This document shows, one piece after another, positions 9,095 to 18,138 of a stretch of DNA of 64,000 nucleotides. Position 1 is the stretch's first letter. Each line of letters begins with the position of its first letter. The notes under the pieces were generated by a model that was not told the origin of the DNA, made no database searches, and saw nothing but the letters and a program-made list of their open reading frames with translations. The DNA is from Rhizobium sp. L51/94 (GTDB taxonomy: Bacteria; Pseudomonadota; Alphaproteobacteria; Rhizobiales; Rhizobiaceae), in NCBI RefSeq assembly GCF_019355555.1, contig NZ_CP072141.1:2474001-2538000 (forward strand). Reading direction: 5' to 3'. The translations under genes were made by a program, and so were the position numbers.

Positions 9095-11368
9095 ATGAAC
9101 GAGGACGCTGTAGCGCCGTCTGTCAGCGGCCAGGCGATCGTCAAGGTCACCGACCGCCGTGCGAGCTTTGCCTTGCCCGGCCTGATACTGGCAGGCGGAG
9201 CCTTGCTCTGCGCCGGCGTGACGCTTTTCATATTGCTCGGCCTGACACCCGTTCCGCCCACCTCCCATGTCGTCGTCGCCTCCGTTATCGTCAATTCGCT
9301 GTTCGTCGCGGCGCTGATCATCCTGATCGGTCGCGAAGTCTTCCGGCTTTTCAAGGCGCGTAGCCGTGGTCGTGCCGCAGCCCGCCTGCATATCCGCATC
9401 GTCGTGCTGTTCTCCATCGTCGCCATAACGCCAGCCATCCTCGTGGCGATATTTGCCAGCTTGACGCTGAATGTCGGCCTTGATCGTTGGTTCGCGTTAC
9501 GAACCCAGCAGATCATCCGCTCGTCGCAGAACGTTGCGCAGGCTTATCTCATGGAAAATGCGAGCTACCTGCAGGGGCAGACCGCGTCGATGGGCAACGA
9601 CCTCGAGCGCAACCACACGCTCTACAGCCTGGACAGGACGGGCTTTGCGGACCTGATGACCCGTCAGGCCAAAGGGCGCGGTCTCCTGGGCGCCTTCCTG
9701 GTTCGCGGCGACGGTTCGGCCATCGTCCAGGCTGACATCAAGACGGAGCGGCCGCTGCCGGCCATTCCCAAGGATGCGCTGGAAGCCTCAGCCGGCGGAC
9801 AGCCGACACTCATTCCCCCGGGCGTGACCAACCTCGTCGGTGCCATCATCAAGCTCGACGAAATTCCCGGCGCTTTCCTGTACACCGTTCGGGCCGTCGA
9901 TCCGCGCGTGATGAATGCCATGCGCATGGTCGAGGAAAACACCGCCGAGTACAAGGGTATGGAAGAGGGGCGCATGTCCCTCCAGATCGCCTTTGCAGTT
10001 CTCTATATCGGCTTTGCCCTGATCGTCCTGCTGGCGGCAATCTGGACCGCCATCGCTGTCGCCGACCGGATCGTCCGGCCGATCCGGCTGTTGATCAGTG
10101 CGGCCGACAACGTCGCCTCCGGCAACATGAATGTGCTGGTGCCGGTGCGTGCGGCCGATGGCGACGTCGGCAGCCTGTCGCGGACGTTCAACAAGATGAT
10201 TTCCGAGATCCGCACCCAGCGTGACGAGATCCTTGAGGCCAAGGACGAGGTCGACGACCGTCGCCGCTTTATCGAGGCCGTATTGTCGGGCGTTACCGCA
10301 GCCGTCATCGGCGTCGAGCACGATCGCCGCATCACTATCGTCAACCTTTCCGCAGAAGTGCTGCTGACGCTTTCGAGCAACGAACTGCTGGGCAAGAGCC
10401 TTGCCGAGATTGCCCCCGAGGTCGATCAGGTCGTGACGGAAGCGACCGCTCGCCATCGCAATGACTTCCGCAAGCAGATCAGCCTGGTGCGCGGTGGAAC
10501 CGTCCGCACGTTAAGCGTCCAGGTGACGCGCGAAGAAACGCGCGACATGAAGGAGTCCTATGTCATCACGCTCGATGACATCACCGACCTCGTCATCGCC
10601 CAGCGATCGACGGCTTGGGCGGATGTCGCTCGCCGCATTGCCCACGAGATCAAGAACCCGCTGACGCCGATCCAGCTTTCCGCCGAGCGTATCCGCAGGC
10701 GCTACGGCAAGCAGATCGACGAGAACGACCGCGCAGTGTTCGACCAGTGCACAGATACGATCATTCGCCAGGTCGGCGACATCGGACGTATGGTCGACGA
10801 ATTCTCCTCCTTCGCCCGCATGCCAAAGCCTACCATGGAGCCCACGGACCTGCGCAGCATCATCCGCGATGCTGCCTTCCTGCGGGAGATGGGTAACAAC
10901 CATGTCAAGTTCAAACGCGAACTCGGCAGCGAACCGCTCGTCGGCATGTTCGATACCCGCATGCTCGGACAGGCGTTCGGCAATATCATCAAGAATGCCG
11001 TCGAGGCGATCGATGCGGTTGGTGCCGGGGAGGAACGGGGCGAGCCGACCATCCTCGTCCGGGCGTCGCTTGATCGGGAGCGCGACCGCTTCACCGTCGA
11101 TGTCATCGATAACGGTCGCGGCCTGCCGGTGGAAAACCGCCACAGCATCCTTGAGCCCTATATGACGATGCGGGAAAAGGGCACGGGCCTCGGCCTGGCA
11201 ATCGTCAAGAAGATTATAGAAGACCATGGCGGGCAGCTCGAACTGCACGATGCTCCCGCCGAATTCGACCAGGGAAGGGGAGCCATGATCCGCGTGCATC
11301 TGCCACGCCGCGAACTGGCGACCATCGCTCCCGAGGCAAACGACAAGGAAGCAGCTTATGGCATCTGA
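9095..11368 (+). CDS. ntrY: Membrane sensor histidine kinase NtrY
   Basis: A 757-residue kinase paired with NtrX; the family links nitrogen, redox and envelope signals in alphaproteobacteria. Seen: three N-terminal membrane segments (about residues 20-145), a ~160-residue periplasmic stretch, a fourth membrane segment (IAFAVLYIGFALIVLLAAIW), HAMP (about 315-370), PAS, HisKA with phospho-His in [15 protein letters not shown] (about 515), and HATPase (NIIKNAVEAI, DNGRGLP, GTGLGLAIV). The frame is open from 8957, but the ATG at 9095 has a GGGAGA just upstream and gives the family length. The 3' end overlaps ntrX by 11 bases. Confidence 0.95.
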   Translation: MNEDAVAPSVSGQAIVKVTDRRASFALPGLILAGGALLCAGVTLFILLGLTPVPPTSHVVVASVIVNSLFVAALIILIGREVFRLFKARSRGRAAARLHIRIVVLFSIVAITPAILVAIFASLTLNVGLDRWFALRTQQIIRSSQNVAQAYLMENASYLQGQTASMGNDLERNHTLYSLDRTGFADLMTRQAKGRGLLGAFLVRGDGSAIVQADIKTERPLPAIPKDALEASAGGQPTLIPPGVTNLVGAIIKLDEIPGAFLYTVRAVDPRVMNAMRMVEENTAEYKGMEEGRMSLQIAFAVLYIGFALIVLLAAIWTAIAVADRIVRPIRLLISAADNVASGNMNVLVPVRAADGDVGSLSRTFNKMISEIRTQRDEILEAKDEVDDRRRFIEAVLSGVTAAVIGVEHDRRITIVNLSAEVLLTLSSNELLGKSLAEIAPEVDQVVTEATARHRNDFRKQISLVRGGTVRTLSVQVTREETRDMKESYVITLDDITDLVIAQRSTAWADVARRIAHEIKNPLTPIQLSAERIRRRYGKQIDENDRAVFDQCTDTIIRQVGDIGRMVDEFSSFARMPKPTMEPTDLRSIIRDAAFLREMGNNHVKFKRELGSEPLVGMFDTRMLGQAFGNIIKNAVEAIDAVGAGEERGEPTILVRASLDRERDRFTVDVIDNGRGLPVENRHSILEPYMTMREKGTGLGLAIVKKIIEDHGGQLELHDAPAEFDQGRGAMIRVHLPRRELATIAPEANDKEAAYGI

Positions 11369-12722
11369 TATTCTGGTGGTGGACGACGAGGAAGACATTC
11401 GCGAGATTGTCTCCGGTATTCTCTCCGACGAGGGCCACGAGACCCGCACGGCGCATGACAGCGACAGTGCGCTCGCGACCATCGCCGAGCGCGTGCCGCG
11501 CCTGATATTTCTCGATATCTGGATGCAGGGCAGCAAGCTCGACGGGCTGGCGCTGCTGGACGAGATCAAGATACGTCACCCGGATTTGCCGGTGGTGATG
11601 ATTTCGGGTCATGGCAACGTCGAGACAGCCGTTTCCGCCATCAAGCGCGGTGCCTTCGATTTTATCGAGAAGCCCTTCAAGGCCGACCGTCTTATCCTGA
11701 TCGCCGAGCGGGCGCTCGAAAACTCCAAGCTCAAGAAGGAAGTGGTCGACCTGAAGCGGCGCACAGGCGACACGATCGAGCTGATCGGTACTTCGGTCGC
11801 GGTGTCGCAGTTGCGCCAGACCATCGACAAGGTGGCGCCGACCAACAGCCGCGTCATGATCTTCGGCCCGTCCGGCTCCGGCAAGGAGCTGGTGGCGCGC
11901 ATGGTGCACAAGAAGTCGACCCGCGCCAACGGCCCGTTCGTCGCCCTCAACGCGGCCAATATCACGCCGGACCGCATGGAAGTGGCGCTGTTCGGCACAG
12001 AGGGATCTCCGGGGCAGGCACGCAAGATCGGCGCCCTCGAGGAAGCCCATCGCGGGATGCTCTATCTGGACGAAGTCGGCGAAATGCCGCGCGAGACGCA
12101 GAACAAGATCCTGCGGGTGCTGGTGGACCAGCAGTTCGAGCGCGTCGGCGGCTCCAAGCGCGTCAAGGTCGACGTCCGTATCATCTCGTCGACGGCTTAC
12201 AATCTCGAAAGCAGGATCGCTGAAAACCTCTTCCGCGAGGATCTCTATCACCGGCTGGCCGTGGTGCCTGTCCGCGTCCCGGCGCTTGCCGAGCGTCGCG
12301 AGGACATTCCGTTCCTGGTAGACCAGCTGATGCGGCAGATCTCCGAGCAGGCCGGTATCCGCCAGCGCCGCATCGGCGACGACGCCATGGCGGTGCTGCA
12401 GGCTCATGACTGGCCAGGCAATATTCGCCAACTGCGCAACAATATCGAGCGGCTGATGATTCTCGCCCGCACCGACGGACCGGACACACCGATCACCGCC
12501 GAGATGCTGCCGACCGATCTGGGCGATATGCTGCCGAAGGTGTCGGCGCAGAACGACTATCACATCATGACGTTGCCTCTGCGCGAGGCCCGCGAAATGT
12601 TCGAACGCGATTACCTGATCGCCCAGATCAACCGTTTCGGCGGCAACATCTCGCGGACTGCCGAGTTCGTCGGCATGGAGCGATCGGCGCTGCATCGCAA
12701 GCTGAAGTCGCTGGGCGTGTGA
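11358..12722 (+). CDS. ntrX: Response regulator NtrX, NtrC-like but without GAFTGA
   Basis: A 454-residue response regulator: receiver 1-120 (VVDDEED; phosphoacceptor Asp in IFLDIWMQGSKLDG), AAA+ region with Walker A FGPSGSGKELV (about 171) and Walker B MLYLDEVGEMP, then a Fis-type helix-turn-helix (NISRTAEFVGMERSALHRKL). The loop where NtrC has GAFTGA reads LFGTEGSPGQARKIGALEEA, about three residues shorter, so contact with sigma-54 is not expected. Loss of this motif has been described for alphaproteobacterial NtrX, which can act at sigma-70 promoters or as a repressor; its role here is inferred. It overlaps ntrY by 11 bases. Confidence 0.95.
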   Translation: MASDILVVDDEEDIREIVSGILSDEGHETRTAHDSDSALATIAERVPRLIFLDIWMQGSKLDGLALLDEIKIRHPDLPVVMISGHGNVETAVSAIKRGAFDFIEKPFKADRLILIAERALENSKLKKEVVDLKRRTGDTIELIGTSVAVSQLRQTIDKVAPTNSRVMIFGPSGSGKELVARMVHKKSTRANGPFVALNAANITPDRMEVALFGTEGSPGQARKIGALEEAHRGMLYLDEVGEMPRETQNKILRVLVDQQFERVGGSKRVKVDVRIISSTAYNLESRIAENLFREDLYHRLAVVPVRVPALAERREDIPFLVDQLMRQISEQAGIRQRRIGDDAMAVLQAHDWPGNIRQLRNNIERLMILARTDGPDTPITAEMLPTDLGDMLPKVSAQNDYHIMTLPLREAREMFERDYLIAQINRFGGNISRTAEFVGMERSALHRKLKSLGV

Positions 12723-12999
12723 GTCGCCGGGCCGGCGGACGATAGCCGGCTGGGCCACATGCTTCGAGGGAAGGATGTGATTTTATCGGTCTCCGGCGGG
12801 ATATATAAGCAATTGCCAGCGGTTAGGGAGGTGACATTTGCCGAAATTCCGGCATAGCCTTTTCGACATTGCGGAAAAGACTGCGATTTGATACCAAGAT
12901 TTGCTGGAGGAGAGGCGAGGGTATCTCCTGCCGCATCCCATAGTCTATGATGATATTGCACCGGCTGAAATGGTCGGCAAGAAAGAAAGAAGCGGCGCC

Positions 13000-13242
13000 A
13001 TGGCGGAACGTTCTCAGAATTTGCAGGACTTATTTCTCAATACGGTTCGCAAACAAAAGATTTCACTGACGATTTTTTTGATTAACGGTGTAAAACTCAC
13101 GGGCGTTGTTACGTCCTTCGACAATTTCTGCGTCCTGTTGCGTCGTGACGGCCATTCTCAGCTTGTCTACAAGCACGCTATCTCTACGATCATGCCAGGC
13201 CAGCCCATGCAAATGTTCGAAAGCGAAGAAGCCGCTTCCTGA
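13000..13242 (+). CDS. hfq: RNA chaperone Hfq
   Basis: An 80-residue Sm-like hexameric chaperone that pairs small RNAs with mRNAs. Seen: the start [18 protein letters not shown], Sm1 motif ([22 protein letters not shown]) and Sm2 motif ([12 protein letters not shown]), with the YKH RNA-binding signature. The C-terminal tail is short (about 15 residues), as usual in rhizobia. The frame is open from 12901 but the extra residues are not Hfq-like. It stands 277 bases after ntrX, so it may have its own promoter, and is followed by hflX, the order also found in E. coli (hfq-hflX). Confidence 0.97.
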
Positions 13243-13330
13243 CTGCATCCCCGATAGGATTTCTGACATCACAACACGCGATACCAAAAATGACAGCATC
13301 ATCCCGGAAGCTGAAAAGCACAGGGATGAC

Positions 13331-14659
13331 ATGCGGGCCGTCGTCATCGTTCCTGTTCTGAAACAGGCGCGCGGCAGGGCTTCCAAACCCGACGGCACCG
13401 TTACCACGACACGCACGCCGGAAAGCCGGCTGGAGGAAGGCAGGGGTCTGGCCCATGCCATCGACCTCGAAGTCATGTATGGCGCCATTGTCCCCGTCAA
13501 CGAACCCCGTCCCGGGACGTTGCTCGGCAGCGGCAAGATCGAGGAGATCGGCGCGCTACTCGACGAGTTCAATGCGGGCCTGGTCATCGTCGACCATCCG
13601 CTGACGCCCGTGCAGCAGCGCAATCTCGAGAAGGAATGGGGCGCCAAGGTCATCGACCGGACGGGCCTGATCCTGGAAATCTTCGGCCGCCGCGCCTCCA
13701 CCAAGGAAGGTACGCTGCAGGTCGATCTTGCCCATCTCAATTACCAGAAGGGCCGCCTGGTCCGCAGCTGGACCCACCTTGAACGCCAGCGCGGCGGCGC
13801 GGGCTTCATGGGCGGCCCCGGCGAAACCCAGATCGAGGCCGACCGTCGTCAGCTGCAGGACCGGATCATCAAGCTCGAGAAAGAACTCGAGCAGGTGGTG
13901 CGGACGCGCCAGCTGCATCGTGCCAAGCGTCGGAAGGTGCCGCATCCGATCGTGGCTCTGGTCGGCTATACCAATGCCGGCAAGTCGACGCTGTTCAACC
14001 GCATCACCGGCGCCGGCGTGCTGGCCGAGGACATGCTGTTTGCGACGCTCGACCCGACGCTGCGCCGCATGAAGCTGCCGCAGGGCCGCACCGTCATCAT
14101 GTCCGACACCGTCGGCTTCATCTCAGACCTGCCCACCCATCTCGTGGCAGCCTTCCGCGCCACGCTGGAAGAGGTGCTCGAGGCAGACCTGATCCTGCAC
14201 GTGCGCGACATGGCGGATGAGGACAATGCTGCCCAGAGCGTCGACGTAATGCGCATCCTGGCCGACCTCGGTATCGACGAGGCCGAGGGCGAAAAGCGCA
14301 TCATCGAGGTCTGGAACAAGATCGACCGGCTCGAGCCCGAAGCCCATGACGCGATGATGCAGAAGGCCTCGACGGCGAAAAACGTCATCGCCGTGTCGGC
14401 GATCACCGGCGAGGGCGTCGAGACGCTGATGGACGAGATCAGCGGCCGGCTCTCGGGCGTGCTGGTCGAGGCAACGATCACGCTGCCGCTCGACAAGCTG
14501 GCCCTTTTGCCCTGGCTGTACAGCCACGGCATCGTCGACGGCCGCGAGGATCATGAGGACGGTACGGTGTCTCTCGACGTCCGCCTTTCGGAAGCCGAAA
14601 CCGCCGAGCTGGAACGGCGCATGGGCAACGGTCAGAAGGCGCAAAACGCCGACTGGTGA
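13331..14659 (+). CDS. hflX: GTPase HflX
   Basis: Ribosome-associated GTPase that splits stalled or heat-damaged 70S ribosomes. Seen: the HflX N-terminal domain (GTLLGSGKIEEIGALLDEF), the linker SWTHLERQRGGAGFMGGPGE, and the G domain with GYTNAGKST (about residue 213), DTVGFI and NKID. From the ATG at 13331 it is 442 residues, close to the E. coli length of 426; AGGGA lies at 13322-13326. The frame is open much further upstream, through hfq, and residues just before this ATG (RDTKNDSIIPEAEKHRDD) look like real coding sequence in rhizobia, so a non-ATG start between 13243 and 13331 is possible. Confidence 0.93.
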   Translation: MRAVVIVPVLKQARGRASKPDGTVTTTRTPESRLEEGRGLAHAIDLEVMYGAIVPVNEPRPGTLLGSGKIEEIGALLDEFNAGLVIVDHPLTPVQQRNLEKEWGAKVIDRTGLILEIFGRRASTKEGTLQVDLAHLNYQKGRLVRSWTHLERQRGGAGFMGGPGETQIEADRRQLQDRIIKLEKELEQVVRTRQLHRAKRRKVPHPIVALVGYTNAGKSTLFNRITGAGVLAEDMLFATLDPTLRRMKLPQGRTVIMSDTVGFISDLPTHLVAAFRATLEEVLEADLILHVRDMADEDNAAQSVDVMRILADLGIDEAEGEKRIIEVWNKIDRLEPEAHDAMMQKASTAKNVIAVSAITGEGVETLMDEISGRLSGVLVEATITLPLDKLALLPWLYSHGIVDGREDHEDGTVSLDVRLSEAETAELERRMGNGQKAQNADW

Positions 14660-14670
14660 ACTATTCGGGA

Positions 14671-14692
14671 CGGCAGCTCAAGTCAGCTGCCG
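14671..14692. terminator. Inverted repeat between hflX and mazG (weak terminator candidate)
   Basis: A perfect 8-base stem (CGGCAGCT / AGCTGCCG) with a 6-base loop spans the 3' junction of the convergent genes hflX and mazG; its right arm lies in the last codons of mazG. No thymine run follows on either strand, so it is either a weak terminator that would need Rho or a chance repeat. Confidence 0.35.
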
Positions 14693-15511
14693 CTCGATTG
14701 CCTTCGCGGCTTCCCAGAGTTCTTCCATTCTCTCCAGGGTCGCTGCTTCCAGCGTTTCGCCTTCTGCCTGAAGCGTGCGCTCGATATGGCCGAAGCGGCG
14801 GCGGAATTTCGCGTTTGTGCCGCGCAGCGCCTGCTCCGGATCGGCATCGACATGCCGACCGACATTGACGACGGCAAAGATGAGATCGCCCAGCTCGTCG
14901 CGGACCTTGGCCTGATCGCCCTCTTTCAGCGCCTCTCGCAATTCAGCAATTTCCTCCTCGATCTTGTCGAGGATAGGTTCTGCCGTGGACCAGTCGAAGC
15001 CGACCTTGGCGGAGCGCTCCTGCAGCTTGAGGGCTTCCGTCAGTGCCGGAAAGCTGCGCTGCACCGAACCGAGATAGCCGGCGTCCGGATCGGCCTTCGA
15101 TCCGCGCTTGGCGCGCCGTTCTGCCCGGAGCCGCTTTTCCTCAGTCTTAATCTGATCCCACTGCAGCTTTACGGCGCCGGGCGTGGACGCGTCGGACACG
15201 GCAAAGACATGCGGATGGCGCCGCACCATCTTGGCCGTGATGGCTTCGACCACGTCGCCGAACGAAAACTCACCGGCTTCTTCCGCCATGCGGGCGTGAA
15301 ACACCACTTGCAGCAGGAGGTCGCCGAGCTCGTCGCAGAGATCGTCCATGTCGTTGCGCTCGATTGCGTCCGACACTTCGTAGGCCTCTTCGATGGTATA
15401 GGGCTTGATGCTTTCGAACGTCTGGACGATATCCCAGGGGCAGCCAGTTTGCGGATCGCGCAGTGCTGCCATGATCTCGATCAGGCGCGAAATGTCCTTG
15501 GAAGCTTCCAT
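14678..15511 (-). CDS. mazG: Nucleoside triphosphate pyrophosphohydrolase MazG
   Basis: A 277-residue house-cleaning enzyme that hydrolyses (d)NTPs to monophosphates and pyrophosphate. Two MazG domains are seen, each with the metal-binding pattern: EEAYEVSDAIERNDMDDLCDE with LGDLLLQVVFH in the first, and EEIAELREALKEGD with RDELGDLIFAVVNVGRH in the second. The conserved opening LIEIMAALRDPQTGCPWD is near the N-terminus. The open frame reaches upstream to 15850 into the next gene; the ATG at 15511 gives the usual start MEASKD. It is read convergently to hflX and 26 bases after the deaminase gene on the same strand. Confidence 0.95.
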   Translation of the reverse strand: MEASKDISRLIEIMAALRDPQTGCPWDIVQTFESIKPYTIEEAYEVSDAIERNDMDDLCDELGDLLLQVVFHARMAEEAGEFSFGDVVEAITAKMVRRHPHVFAVSDASTPGAVKLQWDQIKTEEKRLRAERRAKRGSKADPDAGYLGSVQRSFPALTEALKLQERSAKVGFDWSTAEPILDKIEEEIAELREALKEGDQAKVRDELGDLIFAVVNVGRHVDADPEQALRGTNAKFRRRFGHIERTLQAEGETLEAATLERMEELWEAAKAIERQLT

Positions 15512-15537
15512 CACGATGTCTCGGTCACTTTCGGTCG

Positions 15538-16122
15538 TCAGTTGAGGGGAATGGCGTTGTCGTCTTTCGTCGCCTGATAGCTGTCCGAAAGTTGATCGTA
15601 GACGGCTTTGATCCGCGCTGTCTGTGCCTCGAGCGCCGCCTTGGCTGGCTCCGCTTCGATGGCGACGAGGTCGGCGATGGCGAAGGATTTCCAGAAGGCG
15701 TTCTGTTTGCGGTAACCGCCGGGCTCGAGACCGAAAACTTCGCTCAGGATTTTTAGGTCGTGGGGAATGGCGAAGGCATCGCGCGAATCCTCGTGGCTGA
15801 AGAAATAGTAGAAATTGTCGAACCCCGCCCAGGTGATTGCCGACATGCACATGCTGCAGGGTTCGTGAGTCGACAGGAAGATCAGCTCCTTGGTATCGGG
15901 CGTTTCGCCCATCTCGTAGAACCGCTTTAGCGTGTGCACCTCGCCGTGCCAGAGCGGGTTTTCCATCTCGTTGTTGGTGGCGGCAACGACGAGCGATAGG
16001 TCAGACTTGCGCAGGATGGCCGCGCCAAAGACCTTGTTGCCGTCGGCAACGCCTTTTTCCGTCAGGGGAAGGATGCTCTGCTCGATGACATCGAGGAGAC
16101 GGGCGACGATATTTGATGGCAC
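15538..16122 (-). CDS. Zinc-dependent nucleoside/cytidine-type deaminase
   Basis: A 194-residue member of the CMP/dCMP deaminase superfamily. The zinc and proton-shuttle residues are visible as HGEVHTLKRF (His and Glu) and PCSMC (two Cys) about 40 residues later. The order resembles guanine deaminase or tRNA adenosine deaminase-like proteins, but the C-terminal half (FGLEPGGYRKQNAFWKSF) is not one I can tie to a known substrate. Located directly upstream of mazG on the same strand (26-base gap), so both may serve nucleotide clean-up; that link is inference from position. Confidence 0.82.
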   Translation of the reverse strand: MPSNIVARLLDVIEQSILPLTEKGVADGNKVFGAAILRKSDLSLVVAATNNEMENPLWHGEVHTLKRFYEMGETPDTKELIFLSTHEPCSMCMSAITWAGFDNFYYFFSHEDSRDAFAIPHDLKILSEVFGLEPGGYRKQNAFWKSFAIADLVAIEAEPAKAALEAQTARIKAVYDQLSDSYQATKDDNAIPLN

Positions 16123-16377
16123 GCGGGGGATCTCCTTGGACGAGGTTTCCTGACCTTAGCCGCACAAAACCCCCGGATGAAAGCGAAAATGGCGAATGGA
16201 CATTCTTTGTCACAGAGAATAAAAATCGCCGATCTGGTCAGGGTGGCCGGTGAGTTTTACTCCAAGGCGGTGCTTGTCTGGTAAAAGAATACGCAGGGCT
16301 TCCGCTATTGGAATTTCTGTTTCTTCAATTTCCCGCTGACAAGAGCCATATTCGGGCACTCTCGAAGTGGATTGATA

Positions 16378-17814
16378 ATGCTTTCCTGGAATGAGCAGCT
16401 TTCAGTGTTTCCGGCTTTCATGCGCGTGGAAGGACGGATTGCAGCCGTATTCGGCAACGGTGACGAGGCTTTCGCCAAGGCGAGGCTTCTATCGAACACC
16501 CGTGCCAAGATCGTCGCCTATGCCGACGATCCGGCAGATGACTACGCCGCCTTTCTCGAATCGAACGGCATCGAAACCCATCGGAAGCCCTTTTCGCCAG
16601 AATTGATGGAGGGGGCCGTGCTCGTCTTTGCGGCCACCGGCGACGGCGCGCTCGACAGGCACATCGCGGAAGCTGCGCGCGCGGCCCGAATTGTGGTCAA
16701 CGCCGTCGATCAGCCGGATCAATGCGACTTCTATACGCCGGCCATCGTCAATCGCGCTCCGCTTGCCGTTGCTATAGGCACGGAAGGTGCGGGTCCGGTG
16801 CTGGCGCAGATGGTCCGTGCCCAGGTCGATCAATTGCTCTCTCCATCTCTCGGCCGGCTTGCGCAACTGGCGATCAGCTATCGCAAGGCTGTGGAGGAAC
16901 GCATACCGAAGGGTGTGGCACGCCGCATCTTCTGGCGGCGCTTCTTTTCAGGCGGCGTCGCCGATGCCATGGTCACCGGCGATGTCACGCAGGCACAGCA
17001 TGTTGCAGACGGGCTGCTCGCACAATCCGGGCGTGCAGAGGGGCACGTCTGGCTGGTTGGCGCAGGACCCGGTGCCGAAGACCTGCTGACGCTGCGAGCC
17101 CAGCGGGTGATGATGGAAGCCGACGTGCTGGTCTATGACGCACTTGTTCCGCAGGCCATCGTCGACATGGGCCGCCGCGATGCCGAGCGCCTGTCGGTGG
17201 GCAAGCGCAAGGGCTGCCATTCGAAGTCGCAAGCCGAAATCAACGACCTGCTGGTACAGCTCGGCCGCGATGGCAAGCGGGTCGTGCGCCTGAAATCGGG
17301 CGATCCGCTGATCTACGGGCGTGCTGCCGAGGAAATGGCCGCACTTCGGGCAGCTGGCATATCCTATGAAATTGTTCCCGGCATTACCTCTGCGCTCGCT
17401 GCGGCCGCGGATTTCCAGCTGCCGCTGACATTGCGCGGCGTCGCCTCGTCGCTGGTTTTCACGACAGGCCACGACCTTACCGGCGACGCCTTGCCGGATT
17501 GGGCAAGCCTGGCGATATCGGGCGCCACTATCGCCGTCTACATGGGACGTACCGTGGCCGCCTCGGTCGCCGGCCGGCTGATGGAAGCCGGACTTCCGGC
17601 GGAGACGACGGTCGCCGTCATTGAGAACGCCAGCCGTGCCGATCGCCGCCTGTTGCACGGCACGCTGAAGGATCTTCCGGATCTGGAGTTCCGCGACGAA
17701 CTCACCGGTCCGGTCATGGTCATCATCGGCGAAGCCGTGGCGGGCGCCAATTTCGATCACTCCGAGCCGCTGGTGCACCAGCAGTCCGTGGCTCAAGAAC
17801 GTGCAAGGAACTGA
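16378..17814 (+). CDS. cysG: Siroheme synthase
   Basis: A 478-residue multifunctional enzyme making siroheme, the cofactor of CysI encoded downstream. The N-terminal part (about 1-215) is the precorrin-2 dehydrogenase/sirohydrochlorin ferrochelatase unit with an NAD-binding VFGNGDEAFAKARLL. The C-terminal part is uroporphyrinogen-III methyltransferase: VWLVGAGPGAEDLLTLRA, YDALV, RLKSGDPLIYGRAAEE and EIVPGITSALAAA. The ATG at 16378 is preferred over a TTG six bases earlier. The stop is directly followed by the DUF2849 gene, so cysG heads a cysG-DUF2849-cysI-DUF934 operon. Confidence 0.95.
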   Translation: MLSWNEQLSVFPAFMRVEGRIAAVFGNGDEAFAKARLLSNTRAKIVAYADDPADDYAAFLESNGIETHRKPFSPELMEGAVLVFAATGDGALDRHIAEAARAARIVVNAVDQPDQCDFYTPAIVNRAPLAVAIGTEGAGPVLAQMVRAQVDQLLSPSLGRLAQLAISYRKAVEERIPKGVARRIFWRRFFSGGVADAMVTGDVTQAQHVADGLLAQSGRAEGHVWLVGAGPGAEDLLTLRAQRVMMEADVLVYDALVPQAIVDMGRRDAERLSVGKRKGCHSKSQAEINDLLVQLGRDGKRVVRLKSGDPLIYGRAAEEMAALRAAGISYEIVPGITSALAAAADFQLPLTLRGVASSLVFTTGHDLTGDALPDWASLAISGATIAVYMGRTVAASVAGRLMEAGLPAETTVAVIENASRADRRLLHGTLKDLPDLEFRDELTGPVMVIIGEAVAGANFDHSEPLVHQQSVAQERARN

Positions 17815-17815
17815 G

Positions 17816-18130
17816 ATGGCAGACAAGGTCCTGACCGCTAACCGCCTGACGGACGGCATTTCCGTCTGGCTTGACGCCAACGGCCAGTGGGCCACGTCTT
17901 TGCAGGAAGCGCTTGTCGCGCGCCATGCCGAGGCTGTGGCTGCCCTCGAGGCGATTGGCAAACAGTCCTATGCGGATAACAAGGTCGTTGACGTCAATCT
18001 CATCGACGTTCAAGAAACGGACGGTGTCCTGTGGCCGTTGCGTCTTCGCGAGCGCATCCGCGCCGAGGGCCCGACCATGGAATACGCACCGGGCTATCCG
18101 GTCGCCGATCCCAAATTCATTGATGCCTGA
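17816..18130 (+). CDS. DUF2849 protein of the sulfite reductase operon
   Basis: A 104-residue soluble protein without a recognised catalytic motif; it resembles the DUF2849 family, whose members are found between cysG and cysI in alphaproteobacteria. Seen: the opening KVLTANRLTDGISVWLDANGQW and the end SAPGYPVADPKFID-like tail (EYAPGYPVADPKF). The ATG at 17816 follows the cysG stop immediately, with CAAGGA at 17804-17809 as ribosome binding site. Its constant place in this operon suggests a role in CysI assembly, siroheme delivery or electron transfer, but that is inference only. Confidence 0.82.
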   Translation: MADKVLTANRLTDGISVWLDANGQWATSLQEALVARHAEAVAALEAIGKQSYADNKVVDVNLIDVQETDGVLWPLRLRERIRAEGPTMEYAPGYPVADPKFIDA

Positions 18131-18138
18131 GGAAGACG

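Noticed and set aside
12723..12999. A small RNA gene between ntrX and hfq.
   Set aside because: No terminator-like stem with U run and no clear promoter pair; the only open frame there is the non-homologous upstream extension of hfq.
16123..16377. Riboswitch or sulfur-responsive leader before cysG.
   Set aside because: Only a weak imperfect repeat near 16310-16333 was seen, with no consistent stem set.
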